Assembly (NCBI GenBank): GCA_024699855.1
Contig: JAMPIQ010000003.1
Coordinates: forward strand, 7,006,001-7,070,000
Direction: 5' to 3'
Origin: Aphelenchoides besseyi
Taxonomy: Eukaryota > Nematoda > Chromadorea > Rhabditida > Aphelenchoididae
Length of the DNA stretch: 64,000 bases
Shown one piece after another: positions 1 to 11,300 of this stretch. Under the pieces are notes generated by a model. That model searched no databases. It was not told where the DNA came from and saw only the letters and a list, made by a program, of their open reading frames with translations. Positions within the stretch are counted from its first letter, which is position 1. Each line of letters starts with the position of its first letter. The position numbers and the translations under genes are program-made.

Positions 1-66
1 ACTTGGATCAGCAACATCGGGCGGATTCTCGCCGGTAGCACCGTTCTTTTTCTTCTTCAAGCTCAT
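1..66 (-). CDS. DPNYQTLAG repeat protein, 5' exon, copy A (partial)
   Basis: The start codon at 66-64 begins MSLKKKKNGATGEN and the reading frame leaves the window at base 1. The sequence equals the start of the complete gene at 54609-55931, so at least its N-terminus is present in this copy. Whether the repeat exons follow cannot be seen. The function is unknown. The visible N-terminus is lysine-rich with no signal peptide, which suggests a cytoplasmic or nuclear protein. Confidence 0.75.
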   Translation of the reverse strand, partial: MSLKKKKNGATGENPPDVADPS

Positions 67-1046
67 TACATCAACGAATTCATCTGTGCACTTACACTCT
101 TTTTGCAGTTGAGAATCACGTACGACGTTGATGCAGCGCTGAAGAGCAAACTGGTGGCTACTTGAGCACACGAAACGATCATCAGATTGTTCGGTTCCAT
201 GGTTCAAAGCGGAGAAACGAAAAGCGACTGTTCGACACTGAAGAAGACACCCGAGTGACTGGAGGATTGAAGGAAATTGGCGGACTTGGAACCTCGTTTA
301 TGCAAAGTCTGCAGTTTGCAGCAGAGAACAAGTTGCATCGCAGGGTTACAGGTCCACAGTTTCTGTTCACATCAACATGCGCAAAGATTGCCGTTTTCTT
401 TGTCTGAGTTCTTGTTTCAAGAGCGATCGAATCAACGGATTGTTTTGAACTAATCAGAAAGATCAATTCAACGGTACAATTAGTCCTGACATCACTTTCA
501 ATGAAGCTGCGACCAGAGGATCAAATCCGTTACTTCAACAGACACTCCAGAGCCCGTTGAACACTAACTGAAACGTCGTAGTCGTGAGTGGGTTCTAACA
601 AACGGAATTAGATGCGAGTTGTGTACAAATGGACACAAACGCGGATTGAAGCTAACGATTGTTGTCTAATTGATGAATGGTTGTTGGGGTTCTTGTTCTG
701 TACCCATTCCAAGCCACAGATCGAAGAGAGTAATCGGTTAGCCAAATTAAGTTCTCGAATTATTTCGCAGCACCCAAAACCAATCAATCTACTTAACGGT
801 TATTCAATGGCCTTTGGATAAACAAGACTAAGTCATCGATTGTTGCTTTTCGCAATCAACTCCTTTTGGATATTTGTGGTCCACAAACGAGCACTCGTTC
901 TCTACTATTGAGCGAAGCAATGAAGTCGACAACATCTGATTCAAACGCACTTCTATTTCGGGTCATTGAGGACTGCAAACAGTAAAAGAAATTCAGAAAT
1001 CAAAAATACGTCTTTCGTGAGCAATTAACAGATTAAACAAAAAGAT

Positions 1047-1118
1047 TAGCAGCGAGTGGTTTCGATCCACCGACCTCTGGGTTATGGGCCCAGCACGCTT
1101 CCACTGCGCCACGCTGCT
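1047..1118 (-). tRNA. Initiator tRNA-Met (CAT), copy A
   Basis: The minus strand reads as a 72-nt cloverleaf. The acceptor stem is AGCAGCG / CGCTGCT followed by A. The D-arm begins TGGCGCAGTGG, the anticodon arm GCTGGGCCCATAACCCAG places CAT in the loop, and the T-arm contains TCGAAAC. An A at position 1, the GGG/CCC run flanking the anticodon loop and TCGAAA in place of TTCGAA in the T-loop are the hallmarks of eukaryotic initiator tRNA. A second copy with the same sequence is at 56912-56983. Confidence 0.95.
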
Positions 1119-1324
1119 CACATTTTTCTTCGTCTCGAAACTCCCTTATATTGCTAGTTGGCTTCGATGATGGGATCCACTAGCAAGTATCGCGTGTTAG
1201 CCAATAAATTGGGAGCTTGCTAGGATCCTTCTTGCATCAAATTGCAATGGTCAATTGTTTAATCTTCGCGTTTCCCAAAGTTTATTTCTTCTCAACGCAA
1301 CCGGAACAAGAAGTGAGGTGGAGA

Positions 1325-3834
1325 TCAAGCACCGGTAGTAACACGAATGGTGGTCGGCAAACTCGAACTCTCAGACGACGGGGACATGACAGCCGGCGAC
1401 GGGCTTTCCGGAACGTACTCCTAAAACATTGGGATTACTTGATTGTGAGTTCATTCCTAAGCACCTTCAATTCGGCAATCAACTTCTTCAAAGACGAATC
1501 GCAGTTCTTGGGAGTCGGCGATCGACAACGCAACTTCAACGACTTGCAAACCACCTAAAAACGTGAGTATTGTTCGGCCGAGACAACCAACCGTTCCGTC
1601 CTTTTGAAAAACGTAGACACTGCACTTGTTGCAACCATTCGCACCAAAATTCGACCCCTTTCCCGAGCAACCGCCGACGCACGAAGGATCACAAAGCACA
1701 CATTGGGTTCCGTTCTTGTAGTAACCAGATGGACATTCCGTGGCATTGGCAGCGCAAGAGAACAGGTCGGGTTGATTGAAGATGAGAGCTTTCTGCAATC
1801 AATGGCCTAAAGTGGCAAATCGACCAATAATAACTCACGTCATTGCATTGAGTGCAACCCCAAGAAGCTTTGCCCAAACTCTGATTGCAATTGCCCGCAC
1901 ATCCCTCGTAGCAGTCGGCTGTTGCGTTCATTTCACTGGTGAACGGCAAGAGTCCTTGGTTCTTCGCGCTGTCGCGGGCACGGATCAGATCAGCGTCCAG
2001 TTTCTGTTCTGCGCCCGGATCGAATCCTGGGTTGTCGCCGACATTCTTCTTACCACCGAGTTTCTTCAAACTGCCCAAATCGATGCTGGTCAAATTCGAA
2101 TTGTCGTTCAAATTGAAGTCGCTGGAAGACCACATTGACACTCGCGCTGACAACTCACCCAACAATTTGAACGGTCGATTTCAAGAGTTCAACAGCCCCA
2201 CCGAGACCACGAACGCGAACATTGCCGTAGAAGGCGGGAATCTGCGAGAGTTGATCGGTGATGGCGCTATTCTGCTCCGTTTTGACCAAAGTCGACGGAG
2301 TGATATCGACGTTTCCGGTCATAATACGACATGCACGCGACTCGTCAGCATCAGAGCGTTTCATTTCACTAGTAGTCGCGTAGTTCACCGAGCCCATTAC
2401 AGCACAAGCTAAATAGTCCCACCAACTAGAAAGCAGCGACTCTCGGCGAACACTCACTTGTGTCACAGCTTTCCTTTCCCGTATCGAACTTGCCATTCTC
2501 GAACGACCACGCACACGGGACACACGAACCGTCCACCATGTTCAACGTTTGACGAAACGGACACTCAAAAGCACAGTTGTTTTCGGATCGAACAAATGGA
2601 GCTGAAAACACAAGAATTGTACGAGTTCACAGCTGAAGACTCACCGTCACACGTATCGTTCTTGCTCTTGATGCAAACGAGTCCAATGCGCAAGTTGAGA
2701 TCGCAGATTTCACAAGAGAAGCAGCAAAATCGTTCCAATAACGCGGAGTATGCGATGCATCGGGTTTGCACGACTGAATGCAATCAATCGATGAACACAA
2801 TCCAACTTACCGAACAACGTTTACGACCTTCGCCTCCCTTCAACGGATTCAGTTCGTAGACACAGCCATGTTCACACTCTTCCGGACAACACTCGTCGCC
2901 ATCCGGAACTTTCAAGCCCGGGAAATTGGCGATGATCGAAGTTCGTTGTCGAGCAATGCACTTCTTGTCGTATTGGAAGACGTATTTGCCAGCAAGTCCC
3001 GCCATCTCATCGAACTGAAAACAACCAAGTTATGAGTCGGAGCCACTTAGTTCGAACTCACAGTCAAAACACCGCTCTCAGACATGTTCGTAATCTTGAT
3101 TCCACCGCCGGTTGTTCCGTCCAATACCGTCTTCACGATCTCGCTCTTTCGCACCCACTGGCCATTCTCGAGTTCCGATCGAAAGCTGCAGATCTGAAGA
3201 TCTTTCACTGCAATACACTAACACTCAACTCAGATTCTAGCCCAAACTCACAATCCAAAGTCTCCGCACGAAATCCACCAGACCAATTCGAACTCTTCGC
3301 ACTCGCGTACTCCAACACCAGGTCACAACCGTTCCACTTGTTTCCACCAGCAATGTAAGTCAGTCCATACATGTCAACGAAACGCAGCTCCCCGTAGTCA
3401 CCAACTCGAACGTACAGATAACCAGAAATCTAAACTGTAACATGCATTCGGGAACATAAGGACGAAAACCGACTGTTCGCGTGATGTTGGAGCCATAGCC
3501 AACGGTGCCGTCCTCGCCTCCCGAAAACGCTACAACCAACTTCTTTGTACTCAAATCATACTCCAAGTTGCCGTGAATGTGGAAGCAGCCGGCGAAGAAA
3601 CGATCGACGAGAGTCTGATTCAACACGAACAATTTCTGGTCTTCCGAAAGCTGAGCCGGTGGCAAATAAGTTCCCGGACAAACGTTTCCCACTGAAAGCA
3701 AACAACACAAACTGCCAGTCAGAGACCTCAAACTCACAGTTGTTGACGTTGAAGAAGTCGCCATCCGGTTCGAGAACCTGGGCAGCAGTCAAGACGACAC
3801 TCCACGTCCATAGAAGCCAATGGACGAAGCGCAT
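1325..3834 (-). pseudogene. Secreted EGFR-like ectodomain, copy A, frameshifted
   Basis: This is the same gene as 57191-59697: signal peptide (MRFVHWLLWTWSVVL), L1 domain beginning with an EGFR-type CPGT, furin-like cysteine-rich region, L2 domain, second cysteine-rich region, a Ser/Pro-rich tail and a stop at 1327-1325. There is no transmembrane segment or kinase. In the first cysteine-rich exon this copy carries two extra bases within a GAGA stretch (about 2714-2719). The other copy reads ...NDFAASCEICDLNLR; here the frame shifts just before CEIC and the cysteine pattern is lost. I see no splice choice that repairs it. A sequencing error is possible, so the pseudogene call depends on those two bases. 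Confidence 0.72.
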
Positions 3835-4065
3835 CGTCAGAGTCAATCGAGCAGCGGCAACAGCAGTCAAGAGCAGCCGATCAGCAGAAAGCACAAGGCA
3901 GCAACTGATCATCGTAAGTCAACGGCTCTTCCATTCGAACAAATTAGCGATTCACTTTCATCCCAATTTCTGATCAACAACATTTAATGAACCGCCATCG
4001 CTGGTCTACGTCAGAGACATTTCAATCGTTTATTGCCACACAAACAATCATACGAGTATTTCTCA

Positions 4066-4845
4066 TCACAAGCAATTCGGAAGTCCCGGCTCTTCGGGAT
4101 CATGAACCGGCGAGTAGGCGGCACGAGCAGTTCGCGGTCCAGAAACCACTGACGAACATTTGGATCGACTTCTCTGCTTCGACAGATCACCAGAACTCCT
4201 TCTCGGTTTCACAGCTTCCAATTCATTCAAACGCATCGACTGACTGTGCATTTTGCCGCCAACATTGGTGAACGAACATCTGCGTGGCCTTTCGCTTCCG
4301 ACGATCTCCGACGACAACGGTGTCGGTTTGGCGTAAATCGGCGCTGTTCCACCCGTCAAGGCACGAGTGAACGTACGCGATGCATCTGCTCCTTCAAGAG
4401 TGTTCAAGTGTTGATGCTGAAACTCAATTCCAGTCGCCTACTCAAGCAACAACTCACCGATCCAACACGATTCATTTCGACAATCTCCGATTCGGAGACC
4501 TGTGGCAACTGAACCGAGCAAGCGGTAGAGCGAATTGGCGGAATCACAATGATACTCGAATTGTCGGTTCCGGTCATCGAACTGCCTACGGACGAGTTCT
4601 TCTGCAAACCGTTCAGTTCGGCTCTCCAACCATCCACTTACTTTCGCTTCCTGAACACTCGATTGAACATAACGACGCTGTGACGGAAAATGACCATCGG
4701 CGTAGATCACACGATCGAATCGACCCTCACTGATTATCCACAAACAGCCGTAGAAGACAACGAAAACGAGAATTACAATCACTATCAACACCGCCGAACT
4801 TCCGGGCTCCGCTTCCTGCTCAGCTGTCAACCACAGAGCAAACAT
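4066..4845 (-). CDS. Single-pass membrane protein, Ser-rich cytoplasmic tail, copy A
   Basis: Three exons joined by introns of about 40 nt. The start at 4845 gives MFALWLTAEQEAEPGSS, followed by a strong transmembrane helix (AVLIVIVILVFVVFYGCLWI), a short juxtamembrane stretch (SEGRFDRVIYADGHFPSQRR) and a Ser/Pro/Arg-rich tail ending EEPGLPNCL. The family is not recognised. Only a dozen or so residues precede the helix, so MFALWLTA may act as part of a signal anchor. Relative to the other copy, 149 bp between two AGCTG motifs are missing, which places this ATG in frame directly before the helix. The gene lies upstream of and on the same strand as the EGFR-like gene; a functional link is inference only. 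Confidence 0.6.
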
Positions 4846-4860
4846 CTTCGAACGACAAGT

Positions 4861-5304
4861 ATGCTTCTATGTTGCAAACGCAAATGACTTATCAATTGAA
4901 ATGTTTTTATTTGTTCTTATGCAAACTAAATCCACACGCAATCATCAAATGATCACGTCACCATTGTGTCTTTAGTTCTTGAGATGTACAAGTCGGTTAA
5001 TAAAAGTTTTATTTGTCAAACAACCCAAGCAAGAAGCCAAGGCAATAGAGTGCAAAACGATAAAATCGGAGGTACAACCAAGGGCAATTGCAAATATATT
5101 TTAGTCCAAAGATCGGAAAAATGCTAAAAGATACCCGTGTTTCTGATGAAAAACAATCGAAAAAGGCAAGATAATCGAACGGAAATGACTAATAGATAAA
5201 AAAAGTAAGATAAGAGGTTATACAAAATTGAACGGTTAATTCAGACCCGTTAAAGATAGCACCTGTTTGTTTGAATTGACTGAAGAAAAAAGGGGCGAAT
5301 TCAA
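4861..5304. other. Intergenic, no gene seen
   Basis: AT-rich sequence between the duplication edge and the stop codon of the LAR phosphatase gene. It probably holds that gene's 3' UTR. No other coding or structural signal was seen. Confidence 0.6.
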
Positions 5305-8300
5305 TCACCAAAAATCTTTTTCTTTGGAAACGCTATTGTAATATGCAAGAGCTGCGTCGTAGACCAGTTCCAGCTCTGCCTTCGTCTCGACCATGTTTGG
5401 ACGTTGAGCTCGTAGAAGCTTGACGGTTGTAAACACGTCGACCACTTTCTCCAAACTGATTCTTTCGATAATGTTCGCAATAGCAATAAAAACTCCCGTA
5501 CGACCGGCACCATTCGTACAATGAACACAAATCGGTCCGTCCAAACCAAATGTTTGATGGGCGTGATGAATCTACAAATCAATTAGATTTAAAAAGCTTT
5601 AGTCACTTACCGTTCCAATGAAAGTGTTCAATTCAATCGGATCAACTGCTGCATCACCTCTATCGGACCAGTTAAGAAATTGGAAGTGTCGAATTGTGCG
5701 ACTTTGATTCTCCTAAAAACAATCAGAAATACGTTTAGTAGGAAGGCGACAACATACGAGAGTGTTCTTGATCTTCAATTCGTGTATAATGTAGTCGTCG
5801 ATGCGAGACTCTTGAATGATCTCCACAATAATCGAATCGTAGCGCATTGCTCCGTTTGCTGGCCAATATTCCGCATATCTTTCGGATTGTTCAAATGCCA
5901 CAGAAGCTCCTCCTCGTTGTGAGAATTGAGGTTGACCAGTGAGCATAACCACAACACATGAATCAGTTTCCCACAACATTCGCCAAAAATCAACGACTGT
6001 GTTGGACATCGGTGCTTGAGTAGCAATATAAGCACGTCGACGTTGGTAACTATCAATCCACGATGCGTTAATGTAATCAGAACCTTCGACATTCATGTGT
6101 CGTTGCAACATCACACGATTGGAATCGTAAGGTAGTTGATTTTGACTGCGATTCTTTGGTCCGTTTACTGGCTGTTGCGCTGCATAAAATGTGACATTTG
6201 GCGGATGAAGAGCGAGAAGACTTTGGAATTCAACGTCTAAATTCGTTGTATTCCCTTGAATACCCTAAAAAAATCAGATAGTTAAAGAATTCTCATATTG
6301 ACAAACAGGTATAATGGCGTGAATATTCGTCTCGATGTGCTGTTTCAGTTTGTTTGCTGGCACTTCAGTTGAACCCGATTGAGCAGCGTCAAGTACTGCA
6401 TCGTGAATGAAAATGTATTGCTCATCAGTTTGGACCATGTAAGTCCTTTGGGATCGAAGAGTTTTAACACAACCGTAAATGTCGACAGTATTCTCTGACT
6501 GAATTCGCTCCAACATGCAATCGACGACGATAAATGCACCCGTTCTTCCAACACCAGCACTGAAATTTGAATACAAATTAGATGCATATTTGAATGAGAC
6601 AAACCTGCAATGCGTAACAATTGGACCTGCACCAGACGGATTCAAAGCTTTCACTTTCTTTAAGAACATTAAGAACGGTGTAGGATGATCGGGAACGCCG
6701 TGATCGGGCCAAGAAGTGTATTGAGTGTGTTTAATTTCACGAACTTCTTGTTCAATCAAGTGTTCCAAACGCATCGTTCGAATTGTGTAATGAGCCAATT
6801 CGGTAGTGTTAATCACCGTTACAACAATATGACCGTAAGTTGCTGAGTTGCGAGAAGGCCAATACTGAGAGCATTTAACACGTGATCTTTCCTCTAAAAA
6901 AACTCTGTATTTGGAAAATACATGATACACTGACCTAATCGTGTTAACATCACAACAACTGCAGATCTCTCTTCCCAAACCATTCGCCAGAAATCTGCAA
7001 ACGTTTCGGGTAATGGTCCTTGAGTTGCGATGTAAGCTCGTGGTTTTGTCCAGCCATCAATGTAATTGGCGTTGATGTAATCGGAACCTGGTTCTTCTTC
7101 ATCTTCGTCTTCATCGTCCATTCGACCATTTAACGGACCAATTGGACCGCCGGTTGCCGATCGACTAACCGGTTGGAGTGTAACTCGTGTATGATCATAA
7201 GCAACTGGAATAAACACAAATTAATGTTCTTTCAACAGCCATTTCTTGTCTTCAAATTACTTGTCAAAGTACAAATCAACTTACCGACATTCGCATAACG
7301 ATTCTTTGGCTTATTCACATCCAATTTCGAATGCTCCCAAGAGATACCGTGTTGATCGGTTTCAATGCTTTCAAACTCCTAAAAATCAATGGTATGTACA
7401 AAAAGATTAAACAGAATGTTGATACCTTAATGAACTGTTCGTTGTTGTTCATTTTCAATCTTTCAACATGTGCACGAAATTCGCTTAACGGAATTGCAGT
7501 ATGATGCCCGATATGTCCAACCGATCCACTTCCGGCCAACGTAAGTGCAGTGCTCGTTGAGAACAGTTGATCGTTTCCAATCATACCCCCGTTGACCACA
7601 CCGCCGTCATGCAAATTGTTTTGACTAATCGAAAGGCCGCCATTAGATGGATACAAATCGTAGAGTGGAGGATCGGTATTTGGTGCCGAGTTACGAGCGA
7701 AATGAGCGTGACCGTTCAAATCGCCGTTTTGACTTCGATGCCCCAAAGTTCCATTTGAAGTTATTCCGGTGCCGCCATTCATCAACAATTTAGAGGTCTC
7801 ATTTGGCAGAGTACGTGCACTAGCCGGACCGTAGATCCCGTTGCCGTTTCCATTTATTTGTGCAAAATCAGTACCCAACGCAATCTTTGTAATTGAACCA
7901 TGTCGTCGACTCATCGTTCCACCGTTGTGGTGACCAAAAGCACCGGTGTTTGCTCCTTTGCGATTGCATTTCAACCACCAAGTTACAAGCATTCCGATGA
8001 TTGTGGACAAAGTGAGGAAGAAAACCACTGGAATAATGATGTTCATATTTCCAATTCGTTGTGTCGCATGAGTCATAAGAACCGGCTTCGAAGAGAACGG
8101 GTCACTGACCAGTGAGTCGGTGAAAAGCTTGGATGCAGGCTCTTGCATTGGGGCACGGTATTCAAACTGAAAATGGAATTTTAAAGTTGGCAGTACAGAA
8201 AATGCTTTCGAGTTCAAAACGGAAAAAACTGAAAATGGAACGGAAATTTGAATTACTAGTGAATTGAATAAACGTTCCCCTACACAACGCAAAATAAACT

Positions 8301-11300
8301 TACCGGACGATCAAAACGAGATGTACTTTGATCGCTGGCAAACGCTCGAGACATAACTCGATACTGTTGTTTAGGATCTAGAGGCAAATTCAGATAACCT
8401 CCGTATTCCTACAAATCAAAGTTCACTGCGAAGAAACGAATGTAAACTCACTTTCCCATCACCCAAAGTAAACAGCTCTTCATTTCGATACATTCGTTCC
8501 AACTGTTGACTCGACAGCTGAGCTCCGATGTAGACGCCATCTAAAGAGCGAGTAATCAGGGGTGGTGCCGGTTCTCGTATCTTCCGTTCTCCGTGTCTTC
8601 GTTTACGTTTCCGTCGACTGTTTTCGAGGGTTCGTCGAGAACGTTTGCGGTGTACGATTTCGAACTCATTTTCGTCATCAAAGTCCACTTTTCGTTTCAA
8701 TCGAAGTCGACTCGAATGCTCTTTTCGCGATTCATTCTCTCCACCTTCATAACCGGTTTCCTCATCAATCGTTGCTTCATCGTCTTCGTTTTCATCTAAA
8801 CGAATCGAATGGCCATTAGCGTAGACGTGTAGATCGATCATTTCCCCATTCTCGATTTTGTTTCCGCTTTCCAGAGCTCGTTTCTTCGTTGCTTTCGAAT
8901 CAGATGGAGAAATTCGTGGTGTCATGTCCGATCGTAGTCGCCATCGATGCGTACTTTGAATCAGTTGTTGAGAGTCGACGTTCATGACGTCTTCTTTGGA
9001 AAAATTGCCCGGAATCACAACAATCCAGTAGTGACTGATTGGACCGTGTTCTTCGGTTGCACACTTGAGTAGAAATCAGGTTTTTGTAAATCGAAACTCA
9101 AACTCACTTTCAATCGCAAATCGGCCGTTCCGTAACTTCTGGACTGCATAAACTCGGGAGTATCAACGAGCGGTGGTCCCGTTGGATCAGTTCGAATCTA
9201 AACAACAAGTTTGCGTTCATTCAATTGCTCCATCAACTAACCATTATTTCTCGAGGCCAATATGTTTTCTGGTCGTTTAGAGAGTAAACTCCAACTCTGA
9301 AGGTGTAATTCATGTATGGCCGCAAGTTGGACCACAAGAAATTGCGTTCCGAAATGCTGATTCGACGTTCAAATCCTGGAGCCGAAAGATGTTCATCCTT
9401 CAGAAATTGAGTTCGGTAATTTTTCGTGCCCGACTGATTGATGTAAAAGCCAAGGTTTTCGTTCGGATTCATTGACGAATCAAAGTCCCAATGCAACGCA
9501 ACGGATTGACTTGTTTTGTACTGAACATGAAGATTTTGAACCACATGAGTCGGATAAATGCGATCAATAGTTGTTGGTGGATCTGAGCAGGGCCCCAAAC
9601 GCTGTAATCAAAAACTGTTCGATTGTCTGATTCCGTTAACTCACGCTGTTTTTGATGGCCAACACACAAAAGGCATACGGTTTGTGGGCAGTGAGTCTGT
9701 TGATCTCAACGTGACGAGCTTGTGGATCCATGACACTCTGTGGTTTCCATCTGTCCATATCGTTAACTGAGTGTTCTTCGCGATTCGGTTCGTGAATATA
9801 CTTGACAACGAATCCGTCGGCCAGTCCACCATTTTGCGCCTCGTCAAAAGCCCACTGAACAACCACAGAATCGTTTGTCAACGCTTGGATCGTTACATTG
9901 GTTGGAGGCCCAACGAGCGCTAAAACAGACGATTAAACGCGAACACACAATCGATTTCTTGGCTCTTGCAAAATTTTCGTTTTTTGAGTGCTTTAATCAC
10001 GTCAAACTCTACCGGTCAACTGCTGGTTACCCTGCTGTAGAAGCGACTGAATGACCGCCGTTAAGACACTTTGACGTTCTCGTTGCTCTCGAATTCGCGC
10101 ATTTGGATCTTCGCGCCAAAGTGGCTGCGTATATTTCGGACGCCAATTGGCCATCCGAGTTGTCAATTTGCAGGCGGATTTAGTTTAGAGAATACGAATG
10201 AGAAGCTGCTCGATGTTCAATCAAAAGTCATAGTCAATCTTCTCGACAACTCTCGAATACCGCCCGTTGTACGAAGCTAGTGCAGAAACGAACTACTTTC
10301 CAATGACCCGTGTATTTCGTTTTGTCCCTCGGAACAATTACTCTCTCCGACATATCAATGGTCCTCAACTTAAACTCCTATTGGATTTTCCTTTTCGGCC
10401 TTTTGAATTGAATACGAACGGAAATGGAAAACGCGCGCCGGTTCGTCGATGTCCGTTGGGTTGACGATTATCGGAAACCTTTTTTGAAGTTTAGGTAAGA
10501 GAGGAATTCAGTTTGCTGTCAAATTTGCCGTCAATTTTACCATTCAGAACGTGATCGTAGCGTCTGCCGTAATCTCGATCCTGATGCCAATAATCCTGTC
10601 GCCACTCCATTGAGCCCAATTGCTATAAGAGACAAGAGTTTAACGTAACCGAAACACGTGAAAGAAACGAGAGCTAATTAGTGTGACGCTTGAAAGTGCT
10701 TTCAATGAAAAAGTAATTGGACGAAAAACACGCTCCAGATTCACATCGACGAGTTGCAAATCCGTTGGGTTGACTTTCGAATTTGACCACAAGACGATTT
10801 TCGCTTTTTGTCTTCCGACTGCAACTCCATGGGGAAAAGCGAATCGCCGGACGAGTTAAAACGAAAATTTTGGCTTAAAAATTCTGTTTAATTTTTGGCA
10901 TATGCTCCAGAAGCCCACACAGAAAGCTTGTGGTTATTGGCGTGGAGACTAATTGCTCACGATCACCAATAAAACTTGGTGGCTGCAAGACGGCAGTTAA
11001 GAAGCTGACGACGAGTGCGAACGCAAACCATCTGCGCGTTCAATTACGACTCCGCGATCTTCCGGACGTTCCGACGCTTTTCGGCAAACAAATCACCGAA
11101 GTCGTAGTGAACAGGAACTGCGGCAATGGAAATTGGATTTCGCGCACGAATGAGTTTACAAGAACGTGGAACGAACCAAAAATACGTCGGTCAAAACGCT
11201 GATTATGAGCTTCGACTTTGCGCGTAAAACGAGAACCATCGCGCAAACGGGGACAAATTCGGGATGTCATTTTGGCTGTCAATTGACCGGGCCACTCATT

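Larger units (their letters stand above)
1..4860. repeat. Segmental duplication, copy A (left edge cut by window)
   Basis: Base 1 aligns to base 55866 and the match runs without a break to 4860 (60872 in the other copy), in the same orientation. By eye there are about twenty substitutions, one 1-bp and one 2-bp indel in the EGFR-like gene, a 1-bp indel near 1289, and a 149-bp length difference near 4827. Similarity stops abruptly after the sequence ending at 4860. The left limit lies outside the window. Exons, introns and intergenic DNA are all equally similar, so this is a DNA-level duplication and not retroposition. Confidence 0.97.

Noticed and set aside
1325..3834. Insulin-receptor (DAF-2-like) identity
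   Set aside because: The CPGT start of L1 and a second Cys-rich region after L2 fit EGFR. No FnIII domains follow L2 as in the insulin receptor.
1325..4845. EGFR-like ectodomain and TM protein as one receptor gene
   Set aside because: On the minus strand the TM gene lies upstream of the ectodomain gene, has its own stop, and the ectodomain has its own signal peptide. The order is wrong for one receptor.
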